The notes under the pieces were generated by a model, which ran no database searches, was not told the DNA's origin, and saw only the letters and a program-made list of their open reading frames with translations. A program made the translations under genes and the position numbers. Shown piece by piece: positions 55,439 to 64,000 of a stretch of DNA of 64,000 bases (its first letter is position 1; every line of letters starts with the position of its first letter). Source of the DNA: Halobaculum limi (lineage in GTDB: Archaea > Halobacteriota > Halobacteria > Halobacteriales > Haloferacaceae); assembly GCF_029490015.1 (NCBI RefSeq), contig NZ_CP120468.1, positions 2,666,001 to 2,730,000 on the forward strand, given 5' to 3'.

Positions 55439-56857
55439 TTATCGCGTTCGTACGTCCTCGACTGCTCGGCGCATCCCAGCCCGAATCTGTGCGCGCTGGG
55501 CGATCACTTCCCCGAACAGCCACCCGAGGAGGACGACCGCGCCGGCAACCACGCCGGCGAACGCCCACGACCCCATCCAGACCGGACGGATCCACGGTGT
55601 CACGCCCGACCACGTATCGGCGAACTCGGTCGCGGGGCCGGAGACCACCGTCCCGGCGAACGTGTTCTGCACCGCCGCCGAGAACGTCAGCGAGTCGCCG
55701 GTTCCCTCGATGAGGCCGGCAGACCCGTACAGTCGGTACGAGCCAGTGACGCCCTGGTCGGTCATCGTCGGCCCGTTCGACCCGTCCCCAGTCGCGACCC
55801 GTTCGGCGTCGTACGGCCCCCACGTCGCGTAGTACTCCCAGACGATTTCACCGCGCGGCGTCACTTCGATGACGCGGTGGTTCAGCGAGTCCACGATGAG
55901 TGTGTTGCCGTTGGGGAGGCGGTCGGCGTCACGCGGCCACGACAGTTGTCCGGTGCCGAGTTCCCACGTCAGTTCCCACTCACCGTCGCGCAGTTCGTAC
56001 TCGACGACGCGGTCGTTCTCGGAGTCGGCGACGAGGATCGTGGGATCGCCGTCCTCGCTCACCAGCCAATCGGGGTTGTGCTGTTCGTCCAACACGTCGT
56101 GGTTCCCGTCGCTCCCGAGTCGGTAGTCGATATCCTTCGTCGAGCGATTGATCACGATGGCCTGATCGAAGTTGCGCGGCGAGACGAGGTACTGCCCCTC
56201 GGCGATGCGGTCGACGTCGTTGACGTGCGTCCAGTCCTCGTTGAAGCCGCCGTCCGTGTCGTTGGGGTAGTGCTTGCGGAACGTCCACTCCCAGACGACC
56301 TCGTCGGTCGTCCGGTTGTACACGAGGACGCGGTCGTCCGAGCGGTCGGCCGACTCGTTCCACTGGCGCATATTCGCGATGAGGAGGTCCCCGTTGGGGA
56401 GCATATCCACGTCGTGCGTGTCGGTGAAGTCGAACCGCTCCGTCCATACCGGTTCACGCGTCTCGGGGTCGAGTTCGGCGATGGTCGTGCCGTCGGGGTT
56501 CGTTCCGACGACGAGGAGGTTACCGTTGGGGAGTGGGTCGACGTCGTAGAACCAGCGGGCGTTCTGGTTCGACCCGTTGTACACCCACTCGGTGTCGCCG
56601 TCCGAGGCGACGCTCACGAGACGGGCGGGCTTCTTCTGTGAGCCCTGCCCCTGGAAGTGGAACCCCTGAATCGCGACGACGGTCGAGCCGTTGGCCTCGC
56701 GGTCGATGGTCCCGGCTTCGAGGCCGACGGTGCCGGGCGTCCCGGCGTCCGCGGGCGTGAACGCCTGCACGGCGGCGGGCGCGAACAGGCCCACGACCAC
56801 GAGGGCCGCGAGCACCCGCGCGGCCGTCCGCCGCGAGACGGGGAGGGTGACTGACAT
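55439..56857 (-). CDS. arylsulfotransferase-like membrane protein
   Basis: This 472-residue protein resembles the arylsulfate sulfotransferase (ASST) family: an N-terminal hydrophobic signal/anchor (about residues 14-32), then a beta-propeller with repeated N-G-N/D-x-L-L (LPNGNLLVVGTNPDG, MLPNGDLLIANM, RLPNGNTLIVDS), and a C-terminal transmembrane helix (about 425-447). The family's catalytic His is plausibly in HDVDMLPNG or DWTHVNDVDRI. The propeller probably lies outside the cell. True sulfotransferase activity is not established; haloarchaeal members may serve other roles. Confidence 0.78.
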   Translation of the reverse strand: MSVTLPVSRRTAARVLAALVVVGLFAPAAVQAFTPADAGTPGTVGLEAGTIDREANGSTVVAIQGFHFQGQGSQKKPARLVSVASDGDTEWVYNGSNQNARWFYDVDPLPNGNLLVVGTNPDGTTIAELDPETREPVWTERFDFTDTHDVDMLPNGDLLIANMRQWNESADRSDDRVLVYNRTTDEVVWEWTFRKHYPNDTDGGFNEDWTHVNDVDRIAEGQYLVSPRNFDQAIVINRSTKDIDYRLGSDGNHDVLDEQHNPDWLVSEDGDPTILVADSENDRVVEYELRDGEWELTWELGTGQLSWPRDADRLPNGNTLIVDSLNHRVIEVTPRGEIVWEYYATWGPYDAERVATGDGSNGPTMTDQGVTGSYRLYGSAGLIEGTGDSLTFSAAVQNTFAGTVVSGPATEFADTWSGVTPWIRPVWMGSWAFAGVVAGAVVLLGWLFGEVIAQRAQIRAGMRRAVEDVRTR

Positions 56858-56914
56858 ACCATAACGCTGGGATGTGGCCTAAAAACTCTTGTACTCCGTG
56901 CCGAGCGTCGCCGC

Positions 56915-58321
56915 TCAGACCGCCGCGGTCAGGACGCCGCTCGTCCGCACGAAGAAGTAGACGACGAACGCCGCCGCCAGCGCCCAGTGACCCGGACGAA
57001 CCTCGTCACCGCGACCGGCGGCGAGTTTCACGAGCGGGTACGAGACGATGCCTGCGGCGATGCCGTACGCGATGGAGTACGTGAACGGCATGATGAGGAT
57101 GGTCATCCCGGCGGGGATGGCGACCGTGAGGTCGTCCCACGCGAGTTCGACCACGTTGCGAAGCATCACGATGCCGATGACGACCAGCGCGATGTGGCTC
57201 GCGTACAGCGGAACTGCCGCGGCCAGCGGAACGAACGCCAGCGAGACGAGGAACAGCAGACCGACGACGAGCGCGGTCATCCCGGAGCGACCGCCTTCCT
57301 CGACACCGGCAGCGGACTCGATGTAGGTGGTGACCGTCGAGGTGCCGAGCATCCCGCCGACAGTGGTGCCGACCGCGTCGGCCATCAGCGGCTTGTCGAT
57401 GTCGGGGAGGTCACCCTCGTCGTCGAGGAAGCCCGCGACCTGCGAGACGCCGACGAGCGTCCCCGCGGTGTCGAAGAAGTCGACGAAGAAGAACGTGAAC
57501 ACGATCAGCGAGAACACGAACGCGTCGACGTCCTGCAGGCCGGTGACGAACGCGCCCGCGAGCGGTGAGATATCGTACGTCGGCTGTGCCGAGAGGTTCC
57601 CGAGCAGTTGCGCGTCGGGCGCGAGACCGGCCGCCTTCACGACACCGCCGAGCAGCGCGGTGAACAGGATACCGATGACGACAGATCCCGTGACGCCACG
57701 GGCGTACAGGCCGAACGTGAAGAACAGGCCGACGATGGAGACGATAGCGATGGGATCGGAGGCGACTGCACCGAGCGTGATGAGCGTCGCCGGGTCATCG
57801 ACGACGATGCGCATCGCGTCGAGGCCGATGATCGCGAGGAACAGTCCGATACCCGTCCCGACGGCGAGTTTCACGGGCGTCGGGAACGCGTTGATGACGT
57901 ACTCACGCGCCCCGACAGCGGTGAGGATGATGAACAGAATGCCCTCGACGACGACCGCCGCGAGCGCCGTCTGCCACGGGACGCCGAGTGCCCCGACGAC
58001 GGTGAACGCGAAGAAGGCGTTCAGGCCGAGGCCGGGTGCCTGCCCGAACGGCCGTTTCGCGTACAGTGCCATGATGAGCGTCGCCACCGCCGCGGCGATG
58101 AGCGTCACCACCGCGACCATCTGGATGGTCTGTGGGTACGGCGTGTTCGGGAGAATGATCCCCGGCTTCTCACCCTCGATGCCGACGAGGATGCTCGGAT
58201 TCACGAACACGATGTAACTCATCGTCAAGAACGTGGACAGACCCGCGACGACCTCGGTCCGCATGTCCGTCCCGAGTTCGTCGAAGTCGAAGTAGTTCGC
58301 CAGTTGCTGTTGCAGCCCCAT
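56915..58321 (-). CDS. NCS2-family purine permease (AzgA type)
   Basis: This 468-residue permease has about thirteen helices and matches the AzgA subgroup of the nucleobase-cation-symporter-2 family, which imports hypoxanthine, guanine or adenine with protons. Marks are TEVVAGLSTFLTMSYIVFVN near the start, the family's FFVDFFDTAGTLVGV and the AGVEEGGRSGMTALVVG segment. The ATG at 58321 is preferred to the longer frame. The next gene on this strand is an HTH-phosphoribosyltransferase, and both promoters share a near-palindrome. Confidence 0.92.
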   Translation of the reverse strand: MGLQQQLANYFDFDELGTDMRTEVVAGLSTFLTMSYIVFVNPSILVGIEGEKPGIILPNTPYPQTIQMVAVVTLIAAAVATLIMALYAKRPFGQAPGLGLNAFFAFTVVGALGVPWQTALAAVVVEGILFIILTAVGAREYVINAFPTPVKLAVGTGIGLFLAIIGLDAMRIVVDDPATLITLGAVASDPIAIVSIVGLFFTFGLYARGVTGSVVIGILFTALLGGVVKAAGLAPDAQLLGNLSAQPTYDISPLAGAFVTGLQDVDAFVFSLIVFTFFFVDFFDTAGTLVGVSQVAGFLDDEGDLPDIDKPLMADAVGTTVGGMLGTSTVTTYIESAAGVEEGGRSGMTALVVGLLFLVSLAFVPLAAAVPLYASHIALVVIGIVMLRNVVELAWDDLTVAIPAGMTILIMPFTYSIAYGIAAGIVSYPLVKLAAGRGDEVRPGHWALAAAFVVYFFVRTSGVLTAAV

Positions 58322-58337
58322 ACCGGCACGCTTGTGC

Positions 58338-58352
58338 ATATTTTACTTAAGG
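58338..58352 (-). promoter_or_regulatory. purine permease promoter element
   Basis: On the minus strand the A/T run ccttaagtaaaata is centred about 25 bases before the permease ATG and is a clear TATA region. Confidence 0.5.
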
Positions 58353-58373
58353 ATTCGGCTTTCGGGCGAGAAG

Positions 58374-58393
58374 ATATGCACGAACGAGGATAT
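58374..58393. promoter_or_regulatory. candidate operator copy 1, purine permease
   Basis: The sequence ATATGCACGAACGAGGATAT lies about 20 bases upstream of the TATA region. Its core TGCACGAACGAGGA differs at one base from copy 2 before the HTH-phosphoribosyltransferase gene. See findings. Confidence 0.5.
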
Positions 58394-58429
58394 TTGTTGC
58401 CGGATACCCGTCAGTAAACAGAGAGGTCG

Positions 58430-59143
58430 TCAGTCGAACCGGGTCAACGCCCCCACCGGAGCGTCGGTGAGTTCGCTGGCGCGTTCGGTTCCCTCGTCCC
58501 CGACGGCGATGAGTGCGAACACGCCGGCCACCTCCGCGTTCGCCTGCAGGGCGATGTCGAGGAGTAGTTCCTGCGTCTCGCCCGACCGGATGAGGTCGTC
58601 GACGACGAGGACAGACTCGCCGGCGTCGATGGCCTCGGCGGGGAGGTAGTACGTGAGTTCGATGCCGGAGGCGAGGCGTTGGCGCGACTCGATGAACTCC
58701 TCGACGGCCGTCTCCTTCGACTTCTTCGCGTATGCGACACGGGCGTCGAAGTGACTCGCCATCGCCGCACCCAGCGTGATGCCGTCCGTCGCGGCCGTCA
58801 ACACCACGTCGGGCGTCTCGAACCCGAACGACTCGGCGGCGACCGGAGCCACGAGGTCGAGGAACGGTTGGTCGAAGACGACGCCGGAGTTATCGACGTA
58901 CCCCTCCTCGTCGAAGCCGATTCTCGCTTCCAGTTCCTCCGCGAGCGTCTCCCGACCGATGCCGCCGACGACTTCCTGCGCGCGGTCGGCACCGGGGAGG
59001 ACGTGGCCGTTGACGTAGCGATTCAGGTCGCCCGCCGGTAGCCCCGTCACCTCGGCGAGTTCGTCGTACGTTCGCGTCTCCTTCAGCGTGCGCAACACGG
59101 CGACCGCCTGCAGTTGGAGGGCGGCCTTCTCGGCGCGGTTCAT
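58430..59143 (-). CDS. HTH-phosphoribosyltransferase regulator-like protein
   Basis: This 237-residue protein has an N-terminal helix-turn-helix of the XRE kind (about residues 8-55, TYDELAEVTGLPAGDLNRYV) and a phosphoribosyltransferase domain with the PRPP loop VLVVDDLIRSGET. Such fusions usually act as purine-linked transcriptional regulators rather than salvage enzymes. It is not the known GfcR sugar regulator, whose N-terminus differs. The ATG at 59143 is chosen. The gene stands between a purine permease and pyrE, with a candidate operator at its own promoter. Confidence 0.8.
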   Translation of the reverse strand: MNRAEKAALQLQAVAVLRTLKETRTYDELAEVTGLPAGDLNRYVNGHVLPGADRAQEVVGGIGRETLAEELEARIGFDEEGYVDNSGVVFDQPFLDLVAPVAAESFGFETPDVVLTAATDGITLGAAMASHFDARVAYAKKSKETAVEEFIESRQRLASGIELTYYLPAEAIDAGESVLVVDDLIRSGETQELLLDIALQANAEVAGVFALIAVGDEGTERASELTDAPVGALTRFD

Positions 59144-59150
59144 ACACATA

Positions 59151-59164
59151 TGCTCGTTCGTGCA
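59151..59164. promoter_or_regulatory. candidate operator copy 2, HTH-PRT gene
   Basis: The core TGCTCGTTCGTGCA (plus strand) is a palindrome in all G/C and end positions (TGCnCGnnCGnGCA). It sits between the TATA-like stretch near 59165-59173 and the ATG at 59143, a position for repression. See findings. Confidence 0.5.
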
Positions 59165-59320
59165 AGTATGAACACTTCGAATCGCTAACGGCTCAGCATC
59201 AACAGATATGCGTAAGCGTGTGACCACACCAGCGCGACTTCATCACGGTCGAACGGCGAATCCGTAGAATCGGAGTCGGAGGAGTCAGCGAGGGATCGCG
59301 TCTGCGAGTCGACCGCGACC

Positions 59321-59854
59321 TCAGCGGTCTTCGAGGAGTCGCGACGCGGTCAGTACAGACTCCAGTTCGATATCGTGTTCTGCGAGCAGTTCCGACGCGC
59401 CCTCCTCGCGGTCGACGACGACGAGGACGCGGTCGACGACCGCGCCAGCCTCGCGGAGTGCTTCGACGGCGTCGAGCGCCGACTGGCCCGTGGTCGCGAT
59501 GTCCTCCAACACGACGACCTCCTCGCCTTCTTCGAGGTCACCCTCGATGCGGTTGCCGGTGCCGTACTCCTTGGCGGCCTTGCGGACGATGACGTACGGC
59601 GAGTCCGTCTCGACGGCGGTGGCGGCGACGAGTGGGACCGCGCCGAGGGCGACGCCAGCGAGTTTGGCGTCGCCGACGCGGTCGGCGAACGCGTCCGCGA
59701 TGAGGCGGAGGCAGGTGGGGTCGGTCTCGAACTGGTACTTGTCGACGTAGTAGTCGCTCGTCCCGCCGTGGGACAGTTCGAACTCGCCGAACAGGACGGC
59801 ATCGGCGTCACGAAGCGCGGCGATGAGGTCGGCGCTCGCGTCGGTGTCGCTCAT
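59321..59854 (-). CDS. pyrE: orotate phosphoribosyltransferase
   Basis: This 177-residue PyrE makes orotidine 5'-phosphate from orotate and PRPP in pyrimidine synthesis. It has [20 protein letters not shown], the [16 protein letters not shown] loop and the PRPP motif [14 protein letters not shown]. The length is typical for archaeal PyrE, corresponding to the haloarchaeal pyrE2 type. It lies 177 bases upstream of the HTH-phosphoribosyltransferase gene on the same strand. Confidence 0.95.
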   Translation of the reverse strand: MSDTDASADLIAALRDADAVLFGEFELSHGGTSDYYVDKYQFETDPTCLRLIADAFADRVGDAKLAGVALGAVPLVAATAVETDSPYVIVRKAAKEYGTGNRIEGDLEEGEEVVVLEDIATTGQSALDAVEALREAGAVVDRVLVVVDREEGASELLAEHDIELESVLTASRLLEDR

Positions 59855-59905
59855 ATCTCCGAGAGGAGGGCGGCCCCGCGAAAGGTTATCGGTCCGCGGT
59901 TGCGG

Positions 59906-60415
59906 TCAGTTCGCCGCCTCACACCGCTGGACGACGCTGGCGGGCACGGGGACGTTCACTTCGTAGGCGTCGACCGTGTGGTCGGCGGCACGCCCCTCGA
60001 AGACGACGCGGTACGTCGACCCCTGCGTCGGGCACGCGAGTGCGCTCCGTCCGGTGATGCGTGCCTCGCCGGTGTCGGTCCGCAGACTCGACCACGGAAC
60101 GCGCGTGCCCGCGTCGTCGACGACGACGACTCGGTCGACGGAGGGCACCTCGCCGTCTGGGTGACTGATGACGATGGCCGTGTCGTCTCCTTCGGCGTCG
60201 ACGCCGAACGAGAAGCCGTCGGGGCGGTCGATGGGTTCGCCGCCGAGGCCGGTGGCGACGACGCCGCCGATGCCCGCGACGCTCGCCGCCGCGAGCAACA
60301 TAAACGCCATCGCGATGTTCGGGAACATCGTCCGGACGTACTCGCGGGGAGAGAGACGCTCCTCGTCCTCTTCGTCGGGGGCGTCGGGCATCTCCGCGGC
60401 GTCCGGATCGCTCAT
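59906..60415 (-). CDS. membrane-anchored protein, unknown
   Basis: This 169-residue protein has an acidic cytoplasmic head (about residues 1-30), one transmembrane helix (about 31-57, MFPNIAMAFMLLAAASVAGI) and an outside beta-rich domain of about 105 residues with two Cys that could form a disulfide. It has some likeness to archaeal pilin-type anchors but no clear prepilin cleavage site. The ATG at 60415 is chosen. Its function is unknown. Confidence 0.6.
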   Translation of the reverse strand: MSDPDAAEMPDAPDEEDEERLSPREYVRTMFPNIAMAFMLLAAASVAGIGGVVATGLGGEPIDRPDGFSFGVDAEGDDTAIVISHPDGEVPSVDRVVVVDDAGTRVPWSSLRTDTGEARITGRSALACPTQGSTYRVVFEGRAADHTVDAYEVNVPVPASVVQRCEAAN

Positions 60416-60507
60416 ACCGTGACGACCGCGGGGCCGAGTGAAAACCACGTCGCCCCGATTCTCAGGAGTGATTCAGTCGGAGTCGTCGCCCGGTCGGTTC
60501 GACACCC

Positions 60508-61065
60508 TCACCACGGTTCGTTCTTCACGCCGATGACGTACGCGCCGACGTTGGTGACGACGTGCAACACCGGCGTCGCGACGAGGACGACTACGAGTCG
60601 TTCGAGCGTGAACGTCGCGAGCGTCCACGCGGGCGCGAGGACGAGTGCGACAGCCAACGCTCCGGCGACGAAGTCGAGTTGATCCAAGCCGGGGAACGCC
60701 GCGCCGCGTTCGCGACCCGAGCGACGCTTGACGAACGACGCGCCGATGTCGCCGAGCATCGCGCCGAACGCGAGTCCGAACGCGGCCAGCGGCGGGAACA
60801 CCGGGAGCGCACCCGCCGCGAGGCCTGCCGTGTCAGCCACGAACGCGTTCACGGCGTTCAACACGAACGCGAGTGCGACACCGGCCGCGGTACCGACAGC
60901 GGTGCCGCGCCACGTCTTCCCGTCGCCGAGGACTCGACGCCCACCCCAGGTCCGTCCGCCGTCGATGGGCGCGCCGCCGCCGGCGAGGACAGCGGCGTTG
61001 TTCGGCACGTACGCCGGCAACATCGCCCAGAGCGCGCCCGCGACGACGACCACGAGTTCAGCCAT
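60508..61065 (-). CDS. carS: CDP-archaeol synthase
   Basis: This 185-residue membrane enzyme (CDP-2,3-bis-(O-geranylgeranyl)-sn-glycerol synthase) activates the archaeal lipid core with CTP. Marks are the [16 protein letters not shown] and [12 protein letters not shown] segments and [20 protein letters not shown] near the C-terminal half, with about five helices. It commits isoprenoid ether lipids to headgroup attachment. It begins a minus-strand run with the anchored unknown and pyrE, spaced about 90 and 50 bases. Confidence 0.95.
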   Translation of the reverse strand: MAELVVVVAGALWAMLPAYVPNNAAVLAGGGAPIDGGRTWGGRRVLGDGKTWRGTAVGTAAGVALAFVLNAVNAFVADTAGLAAGALPVFPPLAAFGLAFGAMLGDIGASFVKRRSGRERGAAFPGLDQLDFVAGALAVALVLAPAWTLATFTLERLVVVLVATPVLHVVTNVGAYVIGVKNEPW

Positions 61066-61192
61066 CTACTCCGCGTTGCTCCCCGTCGCGAGTTAAGTCC
61101 GAGGATGTTCCGCTGGAGACAGTTCCAGCGCCCTCGGAGTCACGCGATTCCTGAACACTCAAGACCACGGCCCGGCAAGGGTTGACAACCAC

Positions 61193-62032
61193 ATGATCCC
61201 ACCCATCGCCAGCCGGTTCGTCGCAGGGGAGACGCCGGCGACGGCGTTCGACCACGTCCGCCAGTACAACGAGGACGGCGTGAAGGTGATCCTCAACCTC
61301 CTCGGCGAGCACTACGCAGACCGCGAGAACGCCGACGCCGACGCCGACGCGTACGTCTCGCTCGTGCGCGACATCGGGAACACCGACCTGGACGCGTGCG
61401 TGTCGGTGAAGCCGTCGCAACTCGGCATCGACATCGGTGCCGACGTGTTCCGCGAGAACTTCCGTCGGATCGTCGAGGCGGGCGACGAACACGACGTGTT
61501 CGTCTGGTGTGATATGGAAGACCACGAGACGACCGACATCACGCTCGACGCCTTCGAGGAGTTGGCCCGCGAGTTCGACGGCGGCGTCGGCCAGTGCGTG
61601 CAGGCGAACCTCCGGCGCACCCGCGAGGACCTGGAACGCATCGTCGACGTGCCCGGAAAGATCCGGCTGGTGAAAGGCGCGTACGATGAGCCGAACGACA
61701 TCGCGTACACCGACAAGGCGTCGGTGAACGAGGCGTACCGCGAGGACCTGGAGTACCTGTTCAAAGAGCGCGACGACGGCATCGCGGTCGGCAGTCACGA
61801 CCCCAAGATGATCTCGTTCGCGAGCGAACTCCACGCAGAGTACGGCGCAGACTACGAGGTGCAGTTACTGATGGGCGTGCGCGAGGACGAACAGCGCCGT
61901 CTCGCGAGTGAAGGCGTCGAGACGTGGCAGTACGCCCCCTACGGCGACAAGTGGTTCTCGTACTTCTACCGGCGCGTGCGCGAGCGCAAAGAGAACGTGT
62001 TGTTCGCGCTTCGCGCGATCGCCGGCGTCTGA
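61193..62032 (+). CDS. proline dehydrogenase
   Basis: This 279-residue FAD enzyme oxidises proline to pyrroline-5-carboxylate. It keeps the barrel of the PutA proline dehydrogenase domain: VSVKPSQLG, the DMEDH segment, RLVKGAYDEP (substrate-binding Lys-Gly-Ala-Tyr), GSHDPK and the C-terminal YGDKWFSYFYRRVRERKEN with the paired Arg. It is a short mono-functional form. It diverges from carS. Confidence 0.93.
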   Translation: MIPPIASRFVAGETPATAFDHVRQYNEDGVKVILNLLGEHYADRENADADADAYVSLVRDIGNTDLDACVSVKPSQLGIDIGADVFRENFRRIVEAGDEHDVFVWCDMEDHETTDITLDAFEELAREFDGGVGQCVQANLRRTREDLERIVDVPGKIRLVKGAYDEPNDIAYTDKASVNEAYREDLEYLFKERDDGIAVGSHDPKMISFASELHAEYGADYEVQLLMGVREDEQRRLASEGVETWQYAPYGDKWFSYFYRRVRERKENVLFALRAIAGV

Positions 62033-62151
62033 GGAGCGCTGCGTTCGGTCGAACGCGCACGAGCGATCCCAACTGGACCAGACCTGCGAGATTCCCTCTC
62101 CGTGTAGAAGGGCTGATATGGCCGGGTCTCGGATCGCCACTCGAATCTCGA

Positions 62152-62856
62152 ATGTCCACGTGGAAGCGCGACTTCGCGAGCGGGTTGGTCGTCATCACCC
62201 CTTTGCTCGTCATCATCTTCGTCGCCAACTGGCTGTACAACCTCCTGTCCGCGCTCCCGTTCGTTCCGACCATCACCCCGGAGAACCCGGACCCGCAGTT
62301 GCTGCCGCTGTACGAGTTCCTCGAAGTTATCACGGCGCTCGTGGTGTTCGTGCTGTTGGTGTTCTCCGCGGGCTACCTGATGCGGACGACGGCCGGTCGG
62401 TTCGCGGAGGGGATGCTCGACGACGCGATCAATCGTGTGCCCGGTCTCCGAGTGATCTACAACGCCTCGAAACTCGCCGTCGAGACGGCACTCACCGGCA
62501 CGGAAGACCTCCAGACGCCGGTGAAACTCGAACCGTGGAACGGGATGCGGATGACGGCGTTCAAGACGGGGAAGACGACCAGAGACGGCCGCGAGGTGGT
62601 GTTTATGCCGACCGCACCGAACATCACCACCGGCTTCGTGATGGAGGTCGAACCCGAGGACTTCACCGAGACGGACGAGCGGGTTGAGGAGGCGCTCACG
62701 CGCATCCTCTCGGCGGGCTTTGGGGAGGGCCGCGAGTCGCCGGTGAAGCCAGACTCTGCCGTCGCCGCCGACGGTGCCGCCGTCGGCGACGTCGAACCAG
62801 ACGGCGACACTAACACCACTAACACCGACGCGGACCGCGACCGCGGCGACGACTGA
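62152..62856 (+). CDS. DUF502 family membrane protein
   Basis: This 234-residue protein matches DUF502: two N-terminal helices (about residues 9-28 and 55-80) and a soluble domain with GRFAEGMLDDAINRVPGLRV, YNASKLAVETA and the PTAPNITTGFVMEVE loop. It is common in archaea and bacteria and lacks a known function. An acidic Asp/Thr tail is added at the C-terminus. It follows proline dehydrogenase by 119 bases on the same strand. Confidence 0.88.
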   Translation: MSTWKRDFASGLVVITPLLVIIFVANWLYNLLSALPFVPTITPENPDPQLLPLYEFLEVITALVVFVLLVFSAGYLMRTTAGRFAEGMLDDAINRVPGLRVIYNASKLAVETALTGTEDLQTPVKLEPWNGMRMTAFKTGKTTRDGREVVFMPTAPNITTGFVMEVEPEDFTETDERVEEALTRILSAGFGEGRESPVKPDSAVAADGAAVGDVEPDGDTNTTNTDADRDRGDD

Positions 62857-62947
62857 TCGGAACGGCCACAGACGTACTCGACGACGGCCTCGCTCTCCTG
62901 CGACCCGGAACCGAACGGTGAAGTGGGCCGCTGTTCCCTCTCGGTAC

Positions 62948-63421
62948 ATGACTGCCGACCACGACCACGGCGACCACATCGACGCCGACCACGTGGAGTT
63001 GCTGGAGACGTTCATCGAGAGCCACGGCTTCCTCTCGTGGCTCGACCTCACCGTCGAGGAACTCGACCGCGGCCGCATCGTGATGTCCGTCCCGTACGAC
63101 GAGAAACTCGTCAACCCCGGGTCGCCGGTCGGCTCTATCCACGGCGGCATCGCGGCGACCCTCGTCGACACCGCCTCGGGGTTCGCCCTCCGGTCGACGT
63201 TCGACGACCCGACGACCGGGTCGCTGGCGACGACGGACCTGAACGTCACCTACCTCCGCCCGGCGACGAACGACCTCCGCGTCGAAGCCGAGGTACTCCG
63301 AGCGGGTGGGTCGATGGGCTTCACCGACACGCTCGTCTCCAGCGTCGCACCCGACGGCGAGCAGAAGGACGTCGCCGTCGGGCGGACTTCCTATCGGCTG
63401 TTCCGCGGCGGCGACGAGTAG
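62948..63421 (+). CDS. PaaI-type hotdog thioesterase
   Basis: This 157-residue protein has the hotdog fold typical of PaaI-type thioesterases that hydrolyse acyl-CoA. The signature GSIHGGIAATLVDTASGFA holds the central helix, and a further TDLNVTYLRPATN strand follows. The His-rich head MTADHDHGDHIDADH is unusual. The ATG at 62948 is chosen. The acyl-CoA substrate is unknown. Confidence 0.85.
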   Translation: MTADHDHGDHIDADHVELLETFIESHGFLSWLDLTVEELDRGRIVMSVPYDEKLVNPGSPVGSIHGGIAATLVDTASGFALRSTFDDPTTGSLATTDLNVTYLRPATNDLRVEAEVLRAGGSMGFTDTLVSSVAPDGEQKDVAVGRTSYRLFRGGDE

Positions 63422-63509
63422 GGAACGGCCTCGGGGGTCGCCACGCTCTCGGGCCGCACGACTCGGGCAACCCTTTTTCCACCATCCCCGCGAATCGGAC
63501 TATGACCCG

Positions 63510-64000
63510 ATGCACGGAGACGAGCCAGTCGAGTACGAGCCGGTGAGCGTGAAGGCCGTGTTGGCCGAGATGAAAGACACCGCGGAACTGCTCATCGACC
63601 TGTCGTACTCGGCGGTCCTCCACGGAAGCCCGGACCTCGCCGCGGAGGTGCTGACGCTGGAGTCGCGGATGGACGTCCTCCAACTGCAGGCGCGGATGAG
63701 CGTGATGATGGCCGCTCGCTCACCCGAAGACGTCGAAGACCTCGCGCCGGTGTTGGGAATGGTCGGCGCGGCCGAGAAGATCAGCAACGCCGCCGGCGAC
63801 ATCGCGAAGGTCGTGTTGGACGAGGTGGGCCTGCCGGAGGCGATGCGGGCGGCGCTCCCCGAGGCCGTCGAGACGCTCGTTCGCGCACCAGTCACCGACG
63901 ACTCGGCGTACGCCGGGCAGACGCTCGGTGATCTGAACCTGGAGACGGAGACGGGCGTGCGCGTCATCGCCGTCCGCCGCGACCAAGCGACCGGTAAGCA
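63510..64000 (+). CDS. PhoU-domain protein, cut by window end
   Basis: The gene starts at the ATG at 63510 and remains open to the last base. The visible 163 residues show a helical PhoU-like domain (MKDTAELLIDLSYSAVLHG, LESRMDVLQLQARMSVMMAA, AAEKISNAAGDIAKVVL), then the start of what looks like a TrkA-C domain (LGDLNLETETGVRVIAVRRD). PhoU/TrkA-C proteins are associated with potassium channels in archaea. The 3' end is outside the window. Confidence 0.75.
   Translation, partial: MHGDEPVEYEPVSVKAVLAEMKDTAELLIDLSYSAVLHGSPDLAAEVLTLESRMDVLQLQARMSVMMAARSPEDVEDLAPVLGMVGAAEKISNAAGDIAKVVLDEVGLPEAMRAALPEAVETLVRAPVTDDSAYAGQTLGDLNLETETGVRVIAVRRDQATGK

Noticed and set aside
58430-59143. Assignment of the HTH-phosphoribosyltransferase as the sugar regulator GfcR
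   Set aside because: GfcR is related to orotate phosphoribosyltransferase and begins with a different HTH; here the HTH and position beside a purine permease point elsewhere.
59906-60415. Classification as archaellin or type IV pilin
   Set aside because: The single helix is preceded by an acidic head, and no prepilin cleavage pattern (basic-Gly before the helix with Glu at position 5) is visible.

Overview
The window is chromosomal DNA of a halophilic archaeon (class Halobacteria). The evidence is a GC-rich sequence, Asp/Glu-rich proteins, many predicted Tat (twin-arginine) and lipoprotein signals, blue-copper halocyanins, an A-type ATP synthase, the archaeal lipid gene carS, archaeal release factor aRF1, type II GAPDH and leaderless promoters with a TATA element about 26-30 bases before the start codon. 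Genus cannot be fixed from sequence reading alone; the gene order from ribB/ribK through argS, minD, prf1 and atp to pyrE/carS recalls Haloferax-type genomes from memory.

Layout. 1-4.1 kb: EthD-like protein, an overlapping pair of sugar-deacetylase-like and formyltransferase-like genes, tRNA-Phe and tRNA-Val (each with a 3'-end relic just downstream), and two small unknowns. 4.1-11.9 kb: DUF192 lipoprotein, ABC exporter, then central carbon genes pgk and gap around a phosphodiesterase and an M29-type peptidase. 11.9-19.9 kb: DUF7504-like protein, mutL, kdgK, J-domain membrane protein, MTH865-like protein, M42 aminopeptidase and a coiled-coil protein. 20.2-26.0 kb: the phosphate uptake operon pstS-C-A-B facing an Lrp/TrkA-C fusion regulator. 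26-34 kb: halocyanins, a glycosyltransferase, an S9 peptidase, a GAF/PAS sensor, and the B12-binding mutase subunit with its GTPase MeaB. 34-45 kb: branched-chain aminotransferase, NhaC antiporter, ribB-ribK, argS, MinD-type ATPase, prf1, DMT transporter. 45-55.4 kb: A-type ATP synthase genes H-I-K-E-C-F-A-B, then a 5'-nucleotidase-like gene on the other strand, then atpD. 55.4-64 kb: arylsulfotransferase-like protein, purine-type permease, HTH-phosphoribosyltransferase regulator, pyrE, carS, proline dehydrogenase, DUF502 protein, thioesterase and a PhoU-like gene cut by the window end.

How it works together. pgk, gap and kdgK serve the semi-phosphorylative Entner-Doudoroff/lower glycolysis route of haloarchaea. 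The pst operon imports phosphate. RibK/RbkR and RibB make FMN and its precursor and probably autoregulate. The ATP synthase uses the proton gradient. The permease/regulator/pyrE block points to nucleobase salvage.

Most of the window is ordinary core genome. No insertion sequence, CRISPR array, prophage or defence island is visible. The strongest unexplained signals are non-coding: a shared near-palindrome at the purine permease and HTH-phosphoribosyltransferase promoters, a perfect 19-base dyad upstream of ribK, tRNA relics carrying hairpin insertions, and a structured leader in front of atpK.
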